Origin: an uncultured Clostridia bacterium
GTDB taxonomy: Bacteria > Bacillota > Clostridia > Christensenellales > Pumilibacteraceae
Length of the DNA: 64,000 nt
NCBI GenBank assembly: GCA_947588325.1
Contig: CANPYH010000001.1
Coordinates: forward strand, 1 to 64,000
Reading direction: 5' to 3'
The number at the start of each line of letters is the position of its first letter. Positions within the stretch are counted from its first letter, which is position 1. The notes under the pieces are model-generated. The model had not been told where the DNA came from. It ran no database searches and was given only the letters and a program-made list of their open reading frames with translations. Positions 1-8,100 of this stretch are shown piece by piece. The position numbers and the translations under genes were made by a program.

Positions 1-1
1 G

Positions 2-442
2 ACCGACTATTTGAACTCCACGCTCGGGTTTAACGCCGAGGAGAGAAAACGCCCTTGCGCGCCCAAAGAACTCGGTGCGGATACCGACACGGTAGACGTG
101 CCTATTATAGGCGAGGACGGCAATATAGTCGGGTACAAGCGCATACTCGCTACGCCCAAACCCAACGGCGGCAACTTTCAGAGCGGCCCCGCAAGGGTAG
201 CTGCGCCCGTAGCGTCGCCTGCTCCCGGTAAGTATAGCGGCACACAGACCGTTAAGCTGACCTGCGACACCGAAGGCGCGGATATCTACTACACCGACGA
301 CGGCAGTGAACCGACTTCGAAGAGCACGAAGTTCAGTACGTCGATCGAGGTAGACGCATCCAAGACGATCAGGGCAATCGCCATAAAGAGCGGCATGGTG
401 CCCTCTGCGGTAACTACGCTCGATTACACGATCGGCAAGTAA
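2..442 (+). CDS. Phage virion protein, C-terminal part (5' end outside window)
   Basis: The frame is open from the left edge, so this is the 3' part of a longer gene; TTG at 11 is probably an internal Leu codon. The last ~75 residues form a compact Ig-like unit with the pattern of the chitobiase/beta-hexosaminidase C-terminal domain (residues P-x-P-G-x-Y, then IYYTDDGSEPT, then an IRAIA strand), often appended to phage capsid or tail proteins as a surface decoration. The next genes look like head-tail connector, neck and tail proteins, so its position suits a major capsid or another head protein. I infer a structural role from context and cannot name it. An 8-bp GGGG/CCCC hairpin follows at about 450-472. 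Confidence 0.6.
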   Translation, partial: TDYLNSTLGFNAEERKRPCAPKELGADTDTVDVPIIGEDGNIVGYKRILATPKPNGGNFQSGPARVAAPVASPAPGKYSGTQTVKLTCDTEGADIYYTDDGSEPTSKSTKFSTSIEVDASKTIRAIAIKSGMVPSAVTTLDYTIGK

Positions 443-501
443 TTTTCCGAGGGGTTTTTGTATAAAGCCCCTTTCCACTAACCACATAAACGGAGGTAGA
501 G

Positions 502-927
502 ATGAGAATATCTGACGACGACTACATGATTTACGACTCGGCGGCTAATCAATGGAAGCTGACGGAAAAGGCGCTTATATCCCGCGGTATAGACCTGCGA
601 GGGCGGCTTGCGGGGAGAAAGGCAATGTCTCCCGAGCTGCTTATCGACGGTTTGCTAACGACCGTTTCCGAGCAGATATACGGGTATATCCACGCTCACG
701 CTTTCGACACGACGAGGCAGGACGGAATACTCGCGAGCAATGCGCAGGCGCGTAGCTTGCTATTCCGCGCTCTTTTGCAACAGGCGGTGCATGTGCTTAA
801 CGTCGGGAATCTCTCGTATTCGGTTAAGCCAGAGGAGCGAGCCGCCGCCATAAACGACGTTGCTAAACAAATTCTCGGACAGTACATTCCGAGCATCGGT
901 ACGACGATACTTTATTGCGGAGGGTGA
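502..927 (+). CDS. Probable phage head-tail connector-like protein (141 aa)
   Basis: ATG at 502 has a good ribosome site (GGAGG at 492-496). The 141-residue protein is predicted largely helical, contains no membrane segment, and shows no motif I recognise. Size, helical character and position after a capsid-side gene and before a neck-type gene match the small gp6/gp15-like head-tail connectors of siphophages, which is inference from synteny only. The next gene starts 5 bases after the stop, so they are co-transcribed. Confidence 0.5.
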   Translation: MRISDDDYMIYDSAANQWKLTEKALISRGIDLRGRLAGRKAMSPELLIDGLLTTVSEQIYGYIHAHAFDTTRQDGILASNAQARSLLFRALLQQAVHVLNVGNLSYSVKPEERAAAINDVAKQILGQYIPSIGTTILYCGG

Positions 928-931
928 GAGT

Positions 932-1318
932 ATGTTCGACTTACTTGACGTTATGCGCGGCAGAGCGCAAATGACCTTTACGGGCAGTTACTATAAGCGG
1001 CTGCCCGAAGAGCCTCAAAACGGCGCACAGCTATTCGATTATGAGCCTGTGGATCCAACGGAGTGGCATTATCGAAAGCTGTTCGGCAACCTCATAAACA
1101 GCGACGGAGCGACCTGCTCGATAAAGACCAACGACGACCTCGGCGGCAGGACGGAAGAGTATATGGTCTTGCAGGACGACAAGATGTACAAGATTTTGTC
1201 GGTTACAAAGGACTATCGTTCGGCAAGCGCCGAGACCTTCCGCTACCTTAAAGACGTGCCGCAGACGGAATACGTATACCGACTTATTGAAGTGGACAAC
1301 CCCTGGGGGACGAAGTGA
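932..1318 (+). CDS. Phage neck/head-closure-like protein (128 aa)
   Basis: I chose ATG 932 because GGAGG lies just upstream (919-923) and the preceding gene ends at 927; a longer frame from 860 would overlap it. The protein is beta-rich, with a central stretch (KTNDDLGGRTEEYMVLQDDK) like small beta-barrel head-closure or stopper proteins. Position between connector-like and gp10-like genes suits a head-tail joining component. The 3' end overlaps the following gene by four bases (GTGA), which implies translational coupling. The function is inferred from context. Confidence 0.5.
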   Translation: MFDLLDVMRGRAQMTFTGSYYKRLPEEPQNGAQLFDYEPVDPTEWHYRKLFGNLINSDGATCSIKTNDDLGGRTEEYMVLQDDKMYKILSVTKDYRSASAETFRYLKDVPQTEYVYRLIEVDNPWGTK

Positions 1319-1644
1319 ATATCCACGACTACAAAGCCGCGTGCGAGGAAGCGTTCGAGATTGTGCGTAACTCTATTACTCCGATACGCACGGGCAACCT
1401 CGCATATAACGCCCTCGGCTATCGTTGGGAGGGTAATACCTTCCACATGTGGGTGGACGAAGCGATTGCGCCGTATATGGTGTATACCAACGAAGTGTGG
1501 ACGTCGCCGCGGTGGAAGGGCAGGAAGAACCCGAACGAAGGCTGGTGGCAGGAAGCGTGCGAGTTTGTGGCGCATTGGATAAGTCACAGACTGCACGGGG
1601 AAGAAAAGTTTTTGCACTCGAGTGCAAAGGGAGAATCGACATGA
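1315..1644 (+). CDS. Phage neck / minor tail protein, HK97-gp10-like (109 aa)
   Basis: The GTG start overlaps the previous stop and the stop overlaps the next ATG (ATGA at 1641), so the gene is coupled on both sides. The N-terminal half resembles gp10-type neck proteins: a first helix (YKAACEEAFEIVRNSI), then TPIRTGNLAYNAL, matching the P-x-x-T-G-x-L motif of that family, then aromatic-rich strands with WVDEAIAPYMVYTNE. These proteins join tail terminator and connector. Length (109 aa) is within the family's usual range. Confidence comes from the motif plus synteny. Confidence 0.6.
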   Translation: MNIHDYKAACEEAFEIVRNSITPIRTGNLAYNALGYRWEGNTFHMWVDEAIAPYMVYTNEVWTSPRWKGRKNPNEGWWQEACEFVAHWISHRLHGEEKFLHSSAKGEST

Positions 1645-2843
1645 TAAATCTTAAACAATATTCGGAAATGGTAGAAGGCGGGCTTAACGGCAAACTTGCG
1701 GAAAACGGCGTCGAGGGTTATGAGTTTGTCGTATGGACGGACATAGGGAAGTTTCGGCATGCAAAGCGAAATATGAACAAGGTGACTACATACATAAACT
1801 GCCTTATGACGCGCGCACAGGCGGCTGTGGACACGGGTAACGGCGGTCTTATGATAGCGTCGGATAATATTGCCTTGCAGATCGCCGTACCCACCAAAGA
1901 AGCGAGAAGCGATGAGAAAGTCCCCGAGCCCGAAATATTCGAGAATAACTATGTGTTTGTCGAGAAGGTGCGCAATCTTGTTGACGAGTATTTTTCCGAG
2001 AATATCATAACGAGCATAACCGACGATAAAGGAACGCACTACGAGGCGGGTATGGTGTACTCGCTGGCGACGACGGGCAATGCGGATATGGCGCCGAGCA
2101 TAGGAACGTATGTAACGTTTACGGTGAATATTACTGTCAACGTGGTGCAAAACGGCATAAACAGCCGAGTGGCAAAGATTGAGATAGACGGAATGGTCGT
2201 GCCCTTCCTGTCCATGTCTCCCGGACGTGCGGGAGATCTCTCCACCGACGTTTATTCGGACAATAAGAACTTCGAGAGCGAGAGCTTAACGACGTCCACG
2301 GCGTTTTCACTGGATATTTCCGTACCCGCGACTACAGGCGGCGTAACCAAACAATTCCTCGAGTATCTTCTGCATGGCAAGCCTAACACCGTACACTTCG
2401 TTAAAATAAAGGTCGGAGAAGACAAGGACTTGGAACGACAAACGCTTATGACCTTCGACAAGACGAGCATAAGCGTCGAAGGCTCGCTTAATATAGGGCA
2501 GACAATCACGCTTATAAAGGTGCGTCCGAATATAGAGCTTAACTCCTTCCCGAAATATTTCACGGTCGGAAGGGTGGTCGCGGAAAAGCCTGTACCCTTT
2601 GCGATTAAACCTGTTACTAACGCCGTATTGCTGTGGTGTCAAGATAGCGTCGTAACCCTCTCAAAAGGTATGGGATATAACGTATCATCGAATCAAACGG
2701 AGTATTGGCAATACGATGAAGATACGGACAAGTATTACTTGCCCATAATACTTTGCCCTGTCAATTCCGGGGAGAAAGCAATAGCCGAAGTTAATGTGAG
2801 CTCATACGAAATTTTGCAACAAGGAGACGTAAAAAATGCCTGA
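1641..2843 (+). CDS. Phage tail structural protein, probably tail tube (400 aa)
   Basis: The start is ATG 1641, overlapping the upstream stop. The in-frame open region runs further upstream but overlaps the neck gene and lacks a ribosome site. The 400-residue product is beta-rich with alternating hydrophobic strands, no membrane segment and no catalytic motif. It sits directly after the neck gene, where the major tail tube (or sheath) protein normally lies. The protein is larger than a typical tube protein (~150-250 aa), so it may carry an extra domain. The stop is 8 bases inside the next gene. Functional assignment is by position. Confidence 0.5.
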   Translation: MINLKQYSEMVEGGLNGKLAENGVEGYEFVVWTDIGKFRHAKRNMNKVTTYINCLMTRAQAAVDTGNGGLMIASDNIALQIAVPTKEARSDEKVPEPEIFENNYVFVEKVRNLVDEYFSENIITSITDDKGTHYEAGMVYSLATTGNADMAPSIGTYVTFTVNITVNVVQNGINSRVAKIEIDGMVVPFLSMSPGRAGDLSTDVYSDNKNFESESLTTSTAFSLDISVPATTGGVTKQFLEYLLHGKPNTVHFVKIKVGEDKDLERQTLMTFDKTSISVEGSLNIGQTITLIKVRPNIELNSFPKYFTVGRVVAEKPVPFAIKPVTNAVLLWCQDSVVTLSKGMGYNVSSNQTEYWQYDEDTDKYYLPIILCPVNSGEKAIAEVNVSSYEILQQGDVKNA

Positions 2844-3330
2844 GACGGGTGGATATCATATATACGTTCATTTGGACGACGGAGACGTTACAAGCCCCGT
2901 AGCGGGGGATAGAAAGGCTGAAAGCGCCTTCGTGAAGAGTTATGGGGAAAGGACGGAAGCGAGCTTTGAGAAGGGGCTTAAAGGGCTTGTATCCTTTTCC
3001 GCGATAAAGAACACAGCGCAAAAGATTGTGACTGTGCAGACGAGCACGATAAATCTTCGCACGGGCGCGAGCGAATATGAACAGCGTGTGCAGAAGGTAA
3101 CCGACAGCGTATTCGAGGGGATAGGCACGGCGGGAGCTTTGGCAGTCGGCGCGGCTACGGGGAATCTTCCGCTTGTCGCGATCACCGTCGCTACGTCGCT
3201 GTTCGATAAGCTGTTCGGAGTAATCCGGCGTCAGATCGAGATTAACTACAAACGCAATGTGGAGGATGTCTCGATAAGAATGGCAAACGTTCGTGCGGGC
3301 GCAGGCGGAAGACGCATGTCGGATCAATAA
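2836..3330 (+). CDS. Phage structural protein with hydrophobic Gly/Ala segment (164 aa)
   Basis: ATG 2836 follows an AAGGAG site (2821-2826) and overlaps the tail-tube-like gene. Residues ~90-120 form a glycine/alanine-rich hydrophobic stretch (GIGTAGALAVGAATGNLP) followed by a basic, Arg/Gly-rich tail. It lies where the tail-assembly chaperones and tape-measure gene normally sit, yet is far too short to be a full tape measure (usually >600 aa). It could be a minimal tail completion protein or a reduced particle component. I recognise no family. Confidence 0.45.
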   Translation: MPETGGYHIYVHLDDGDVTSPVAGDRKAESAFVKSYGERTEASFEKGLKGLVSFSAIKNTAQKIVTVQTSTINLRTGASEYEQRVQKVTDSVFEGIGTAGALAVGAATGNLPLVAITVATSLFDKLFGVIRRQIEINYKRNVEDVSIRMANVRAGAGGRRMSDQ

Positions 3331-3341
3331 GGAGGGTAGCT

Positions 3342-3938
3342 ATGGCATGGATAGAAGACGATCACTCGAGGAAGGAAAACGGGGAATTTACATACAAAAA
3401 TAAAGCTCCGTTATCGGAGGACGGAGATTATGATAAGAATATGAGCCGACTTGTGGATATTTACTCAAGCACGCCCGCAGAAGATAAGGCGGCAATGGGT
3501 ATTAACAACAAGAAAGATGGTGAAGAGAGTGAAATTCAAAGAAAAATATCCAGCGTACATATAGATTTCACTAAAGACAATGTTTTGCCCGAGTTGAACG
3601 AAGACACAATTCAGAAGATGGGGTTAGAAAAAAATCGTCCGGTTCTTTTCAAGAGCGAGACGATAATAAGAAACTTATCTAAACATTTCGATGTCGAGAA
3701 AGATGTGTATGATGACATCATATCCGAGGTCTTATATAATCCAATTGATGTATTTCAGGCGAGCTCAACTAATCCTAATTATTTTCATTTGGCTTCGTTT
3801 GTACAGGTGAAGGATAAAGACGGATTAAAAATGGGACTTGTATTATTGGATGCAGATACATCAAAGGAATACATAGAAATTGTTCATGCGTATTTTGTTT
3901 CTTCAAAAGGTTATGATTGGGCTAAAAATAGGGCATAA
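3342..3938 (+). CDS. Predicted phage-associated polymorphic toxin 1, BECR-type RNase (198 aa)
   Basis: The ATG follows a GGAGG at 3331-3335. Residues 1-54 form a shared leader (MAWIEDDH at the start, STPAEDKAAMGI at the end) that is 51/54 identical to the leader of the gene at 4167. Residues from ~65 on are unrelated between the two. The C-terminal region has the pattern of phage-borne Barnase-EndoU-ColicinE5/D-RelE (BECR) nuclease domains: RPVLFKSETIIRNLSKH, a helix ending in SEVLYNPIDVF, then a paired-strand end with the triplet YIEIVHAYF. The 3' half is visibly more AT-rich than the leader, as is common in exchanged toxin tips. No immunity gene follows; an inverted-repeat element starts three bases after the stop. 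A packaged effector role is inferred from the location inside virion genes. Confidence 0.6.
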   Translation: MAWIEDDHSRKENGEFTYKNKAPLSEDGDYDKNMSRLVDIYSSTPAEDKAAMGINNKKDGEESEIQRKISSVHIDFTKDNVLPELNEDTIQKMGLEKNRPVLFKSETIIRNLSKHFDVEKDVYDDIISEVLYNPIDVFQASSTNPNYFHLASFVQVKDKDGLKMGLVLLDADTSKEYIEIVHAYFVSSKGYDWAKNRA

Positions 3939-3940
3939 AA

Positions 3941-4036
3941 AAAGACTGACGGGGAGGACGCTCCTTTCCCTCCATCGCAACGCAGAACGAAGCGGCAGCC
4001 GAGAGCGCACATTTTCTGCCATTCGCGTCAGTCTTT
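3941..4036 (+). repeat. Structured inverted-repeat element, copy A
   Basis: An 11-bp perfect outer stem (AAAGACTGACG at 3941-3951 with CGTCAGTCTTT at 4026-4036) closes an interior with two smaller hairpins: GGAGG/CCTCC, and a CGAA..GGCAG/CTGCC..TTCG arm. Copy C (4906-5023) keeps the outer stem and first hairpin but has a longer second arm. It starts just after the stop of toxin 1. The U-run after the stem is only three bases, so a plain intrinsic terminator is a poor fit; a structured RNA or miniature element is equally possible. Confidence 0.6.
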
Positions 4037-4146
4037 GTATGAGTATTATATGCGAAGATTTATAATTTGTCAATACTTTTTCTCAAAAAAATATAAAAAT
4101 TTTTTACATATGTCAATAGTGTGACAGAGCTAATGTGATTTTATGA
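4037..4146 (+). promoter_or_regulatory. Conserved AT-rich tract before toxin 2, copy 1 (possible promoter)
   Basis: This ~110-bp tract recurs almost unchanged at 5024-5141 and in shortened form at about 4811-4887. It holds TTGTCA (4067-4072) with AT-rich -10-like sequence about 17-19 bases downstream, and TTTACA (4103-4108) followed by a GTCAATAGTGTGACAGAG block. Either could drive the following gene, and no single hexamer pair is convincing. The conservation of the tract in front of three different downstream sequences is seen directly; the promoter role is inference. Confidence 0.4.
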
Positions 4147-4166
4147 ATTTACACAGGAGAACAGCC

Positions 4167-4742
4167 ATGGCATGGATAGAAGACGATCACCCGAGGAAGG
4201 AAAACGGGGAATTTACATACAAAAATAAAGCTCCGTCATCAGAGGACGGAGATTACGACAAGACTATGAGCCGACTGGTGGATATTTACTCAAGTACGCC
4301 CGCAGAAGACAAGGCGGCAATGGGTATTGGCGACAAGAAAAAGGGCAAGAGCAAAGATGAGTTTTTTGGAGAAGAATTTAGGGGCTATAAAGGGGAAGCG
4401 GCAATCGAAAAACTGTTAAAGGAACAACGCGGACATATTAAAAATGCGTTCGAGCGTAGCGAGTTAGGTGGAATAGACCTTGTTTGGGGAGACGAAAACG
4501 GTGGATTATTGCATGTAATACGAAGACGTGATTACATGAAAGCAACAAATCAAGGAAGCATTTCAGGTATAGATATGGTAAGAAAAATTCCAGAGATAAT
4601 AAATAAAGGTAAAATCGATTATGACGAGTTTAAGCGTGTTGGGATTATGTATAAAGAATATCGTGTTGCATTACGTGATACCTTTGATGATGAAAAAATC
4701 AATTGGGTAGTATCCGCAATGGTTATTAAACAAAAAAAGTGA
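4167..4742 (+). CDS. Predicted phage-associated polymorphic toxin 2, BECR/DUF3519-like RNase (191 aa)
   Basis: I set the start at ATG 4167 because AGGAG lies at 4155-4159 and the sequence from there matches the leader of toxin 1. Residues 1-54 are the shared leader. Residues 74-120 carry the hallmark of a common phage/mobile-element nuclease domain of the BECR group: GYKGEAAIEKLLKEQRGHI, then NAFER, IDLVWG (103-108) and a conserved His at 116 in LLHVIRRRD. The family's usual form is GHVKGAF / GDIDLVWG / LxHIIERR, so the main positions are kept. Such domains are tRNA/rRNA-type nucleases in characterised relatives. DNA of the leader is nearly identical to 3342-3503, pointing to recent duplication or tip exchange. 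There is no immunity gene. Confidence 0.65.
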   Translation: MAWIEDDHPRKENGEFTYKNKAPSSEDGDYDKTMSRLVDIYSSTPAEDKAAMGIGDKKKGKSKDEFFGEEFRGYKGEAAIEKLLKEQRGHIKNAFERSELGGIDLVWGDENGGLLHVIRRRDYMKATNQGSISGIDMVRKIPEIINKGKIDYDEFKRVGIMYKEYRVALRDTFDDEKINWVVSAMVIKQKK

Positions 4743-4807
4743 GGGTTGTGCCGACGTCAGCCCCACGGCCGGCTTTTACACGTAAGCGACTCCCTTACGT
4801 AACCCTC
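4741..4807 (+). repeat. Structured inverted-repeat element, copy B (diverged)
   Basis: The outer stem is GAGGGTT (4741-4747) with AACCCTC (4801-4807). Inside are GCCG/CGGC (4750-4769) and a perfect 7-bp hairpin ACGTAAG/CTTACGT (4780-4800). The sequence is unrelated to copies A and C, but the layout of an outer stem plus two inner hairpins is the same, and it too begins at the toxin stop codon. It is followed by a shortened copy of the AT-rich tract. No U-run follows. Confidence 0.5.
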
Positions 4808-4905
4808 AACTGTATTATATTTGATAGTTTATAGTTTGTCAATATTTTTTTTCAAAAAAATTTGCATATGTCAATAGTACGACAGAGACATAAAACAAAT
4901 AAAAA

Positions 4906-5023
4906 AAAGACTGACGGGGAGGACGCGCGTTTCCCTCCATCGCGCCGATAACGGTGCGGCAGGCGAGCGCGGTGCACTACGGTGTACGCAGTGCACAATT
5001 TTCTGCAGTTCGCGTCAGTCTTT
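4906..5023 (+). repeat. Structured inverted-repeat element, copy C
   Basis: This has the same 11-bp outer stem as copy A (4906-4916 with 5013-5023) and the same GGAGG/CCTCC hairpin. Two inner arms are enlarged: CGCGCCG-ATAA-CGGTGCG (one G-U pair) and a GTGCAC/GTGCAC stem inside GCAG/CTGC. Retaining base pairing while the arms change length argues that the folded form matters. No complete toxin gene lies between copies B and C, so it may mark a lost cassette. Confidence 0.55.
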
Positions 5024-5141
5024 GTATGAGTATTATATGCGAAGATTTATAATTTGTCAATACTTTTTCTCAAAAAAAATTTGAAAATTTTTTACATATG
5101 TCAATAGTGTGACAGAGCTAATGTGATTTTATGAATTTATA
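5024..5141 (+). repeat. Conserved AT-rich tract, copy 2, ahead of the tail hub gene
   Basis: Nearly identical to 4037-4146 through the shared GTCAATAGTGTGACAGAGC block and the ATTTTATGAATTTA end. After that the sequences diverge into toxin 2's ribosome site or the hub gene's. The pair of repeats makes toxin 2 plus element B a directly repeated, recombination-prone unit. Confidence 0.6.
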
Positions 5142-5158
5142 AGCCAAAGGAGGCAAAA

Positions 5159-8100
5159 ATGTCCGTAAAAAATTCCGTAACAGTAAGAATTGGTGCGCAA
5201 GGCGGCAAAAAGACAGATGGAATTCACTCGAAAATGATAGATTACACCTACTACGCCGTTATGCCCGTGAAATTCGCAAAGCTGCTTGATGAGCGCTTGG
5301 ACGAGTGCTATTTGTCTTTGCGGCACATGAAAAGAAAGGAGTTCAGACCCATGACGCCCGTGGAGCTGACATTTAACAATGTCATTCACTACGGCTCCGA
5401 CGAAGTGACTAACCTGAACGACCGCGAGACGCATGATCGCATTTGTTACTTTGTCGCCAATGACCGGGCGGTTCAAAGCCCCGTGGGTTCGGGTTTATGG
5501 AACCACGACTTATACCTCATAGAGATCACAAAGTACCTCGAAATGTTCGTTATGGACAGCCTTACATTTCGGAATAGTTTGGGTGTTAACTATTATCCAG
5601 ATGGAATTCCCGGTGAATTCACATACAGCCACCCTTCGACTAACATCTTCCCTGAAAATGATGATAAAGAAATGTCGGTGGAAAAGTCCCCATATCCGTC
5701 CCATTTAACCGATATATACGTTTATCTTGATAATCCGATTGTATTTCCATCGTTATCTGAATTGTATAAAAAGGGGTTTTTAGGAGACCCGGAAGATAAC
5801 AAAGAAGCCTTTGAAGAGTATTATTACACCTTGGATGGGGTCTCGCGTAGTTATGAATATATTGTTTATTTGCTTGGACCTGACAATACGATTTTGACAT
5901 GTTCGCAAAGTCAAAGTAAAACTGATCAATTAAAATATACTTTTGAAAATTCAGGGATATATAAGATTGTATATAGAACGAGATCTATTCACAATGGACA
6001 ACACGCAACCACGGACAATTATCAATTTACAGCTTCATATACATTTGCTTGTCCAGCAATTATGCATCCCTTAAAGCGCCTTACTTGCACAGACGTAATA
6101 AAACGTTTATGCGATCTTGCCGAGCCGCTTGTTTTAGGTGAGGAACCTCGTTTCAAACTTAACTCGGACCAAGCCGAACTATTCGATAAAATCTATGCTC
6201 CCGAGTTTTCCATGACCAAACAAACCTTGCGGGAGTGCTTGAAGGAAGTCGGGCAGATACTCCACGGCGAACCGAGATTGCGGCAAGTCGCTCGGGATAA
6301 CTTTGAGCAATTCGAGATTTATTACGACTTATACGGCGGAATGAAAGAAAGTAATCTGCGTAAGTATGCGGATATTTTCTCGCAAAGCGTAGCTCAAATC
6401 GAACAATATTGTACGCATATCGACAGCTCGGCGCAAAACCTTATTAACCAAACCGATTGGGCGGCAGGCGTTATTACCGAACCTTCTCGAACAGAATTCC
6501 GAACGGTACGTACGGAAACGCAATATGCGCGCATAAGCGACGAAAACATGTTAATATCCACAGATAGACCGATTTACAAAATTATGAAGCTCGAGGCACT
6601 GGCATTTTGTAAATGTGATAACGACGACACAAAGAGCGGATACAAATTGTTAGATATTACGCCATATATTTTTGAAAGTACACTCTATAATAGTCAACTT
6701 TCATCTTACAATGAGAAATGGCCATATAGTAAAGCGTTTGGAATATACTTCACGCAAGGGGAAAAGAACATTAAAGGACTTAATTTTAAGCCAGACAGAG
6801 CGCTTTTCCCGGCGTTTGCAAAATATGCTATTGTCAATATCTTAGAACAAGCCGTTAACGATCAACTTAACAAAGTTATTTTAATCGCTCCTCCTTGGGA
6901 CCTAAATGCAGTTGAAAATTACAAATATAGGTTGATTATCGGAGATAAAGAACGACCATATACAGAACTTGCCTTCAGAGTTACATATATTCCGTTCTTT
7001 GATGTAAGAGTAGCGCAAACGAAGTCTTACTACAAAGACCACGACAAGGCGCTTGCGCTTGTATATAACCAAACGGCTAACATGATCGAATCGCGCAATT
7101 ACGGCGAAAGCATGAAAGGTGTAGTCGCTCGCCTTGGCAATCCCGAATTGTCGGTCACATACATATTGAGCCGCTGGTCACAGATCCCCCAGGCGGGCGA
7201 ATTGTACAACGACGATTATTATATTTCCGCAGTCTCTGTCGAGTATCTCCCCGACATGATTAAGTGCACGGTGGGGTTATCCAAAGACTTTAACCGAATT
7301 AGTGAGTATGTGGGCGTATCCTCGGAAAAACGCTATTATGAGGTATCGGAAAAACAGACATATGACCGTTCTACGCTATATCATGAGTACATTGTCATAG
7401 GAAACGAAGAGGAAGGTGATTCAGATACTCAATTTATCCACGATGACTTTATGGAAGCGATTATGGATACTTTTAGTCAAATTAAATGGGAATCTAATCG
7501 TCCTTATTCTCCAATTAATTGTGTTATTGCATGGGGCGAGACAGTGATAAATTCTTCATCTTCTATAAACTACAAATTGATGCCACTTCCGCACGTTCAA
7601 TTGCCTGTAGTTTCAACCGCGTTTGGAAATTCTGTTGCGTTTATATGGAGCTATCAGGATAATTATTCCGCAGGAGCAATATCCCAATATATGGAGAACA
7701 ATGGAGTTAGCGGTTATTGGCAGAACGACTTTCCATACACTGACTACTATGGACACATGTATTACTATAACTTTTATTTGTTCACAAAGTCAGAAAAGAA
7801 GGTTACCGATAGTCCACAAGGGGATATAGAGATTGAGAAGGGGAAGAGACTTCCAGGGAATGATAATACAGATTTTGAATACAGCGAAATTTATACATCT
7901 AATCCCATTTTGTACCGCAAGGACAGCGCTGAAATTCCGCAATTCAATGTTCAAATAGAGTTTGTGACAAACCGTCGCGATCTTATCATTGGTTCAGCGC
8001 TTGCTTCGTGCAACCCGCTTGTTCGCGGTACAGACACCGGTCTTAAAGCGGAGTTATATGTATACGACCGACCAATAAACAAGTTTACTACGCGTATTTC

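Noticed and set aside
1449..1640. Upstream extension of the tail-tube-like protein to 1449
   Set aside because: It would overlap most of the neck gene in another frame, with no ribosome site; ATG 1641 has the usual ATGA coupling.
3941..4036. Calling copy A a simple intrinsic terminator
   Set aside because: The outer stem encloses two further hairpins in a long interior and is followed by only three Ts; it remains possible but is not the best description.
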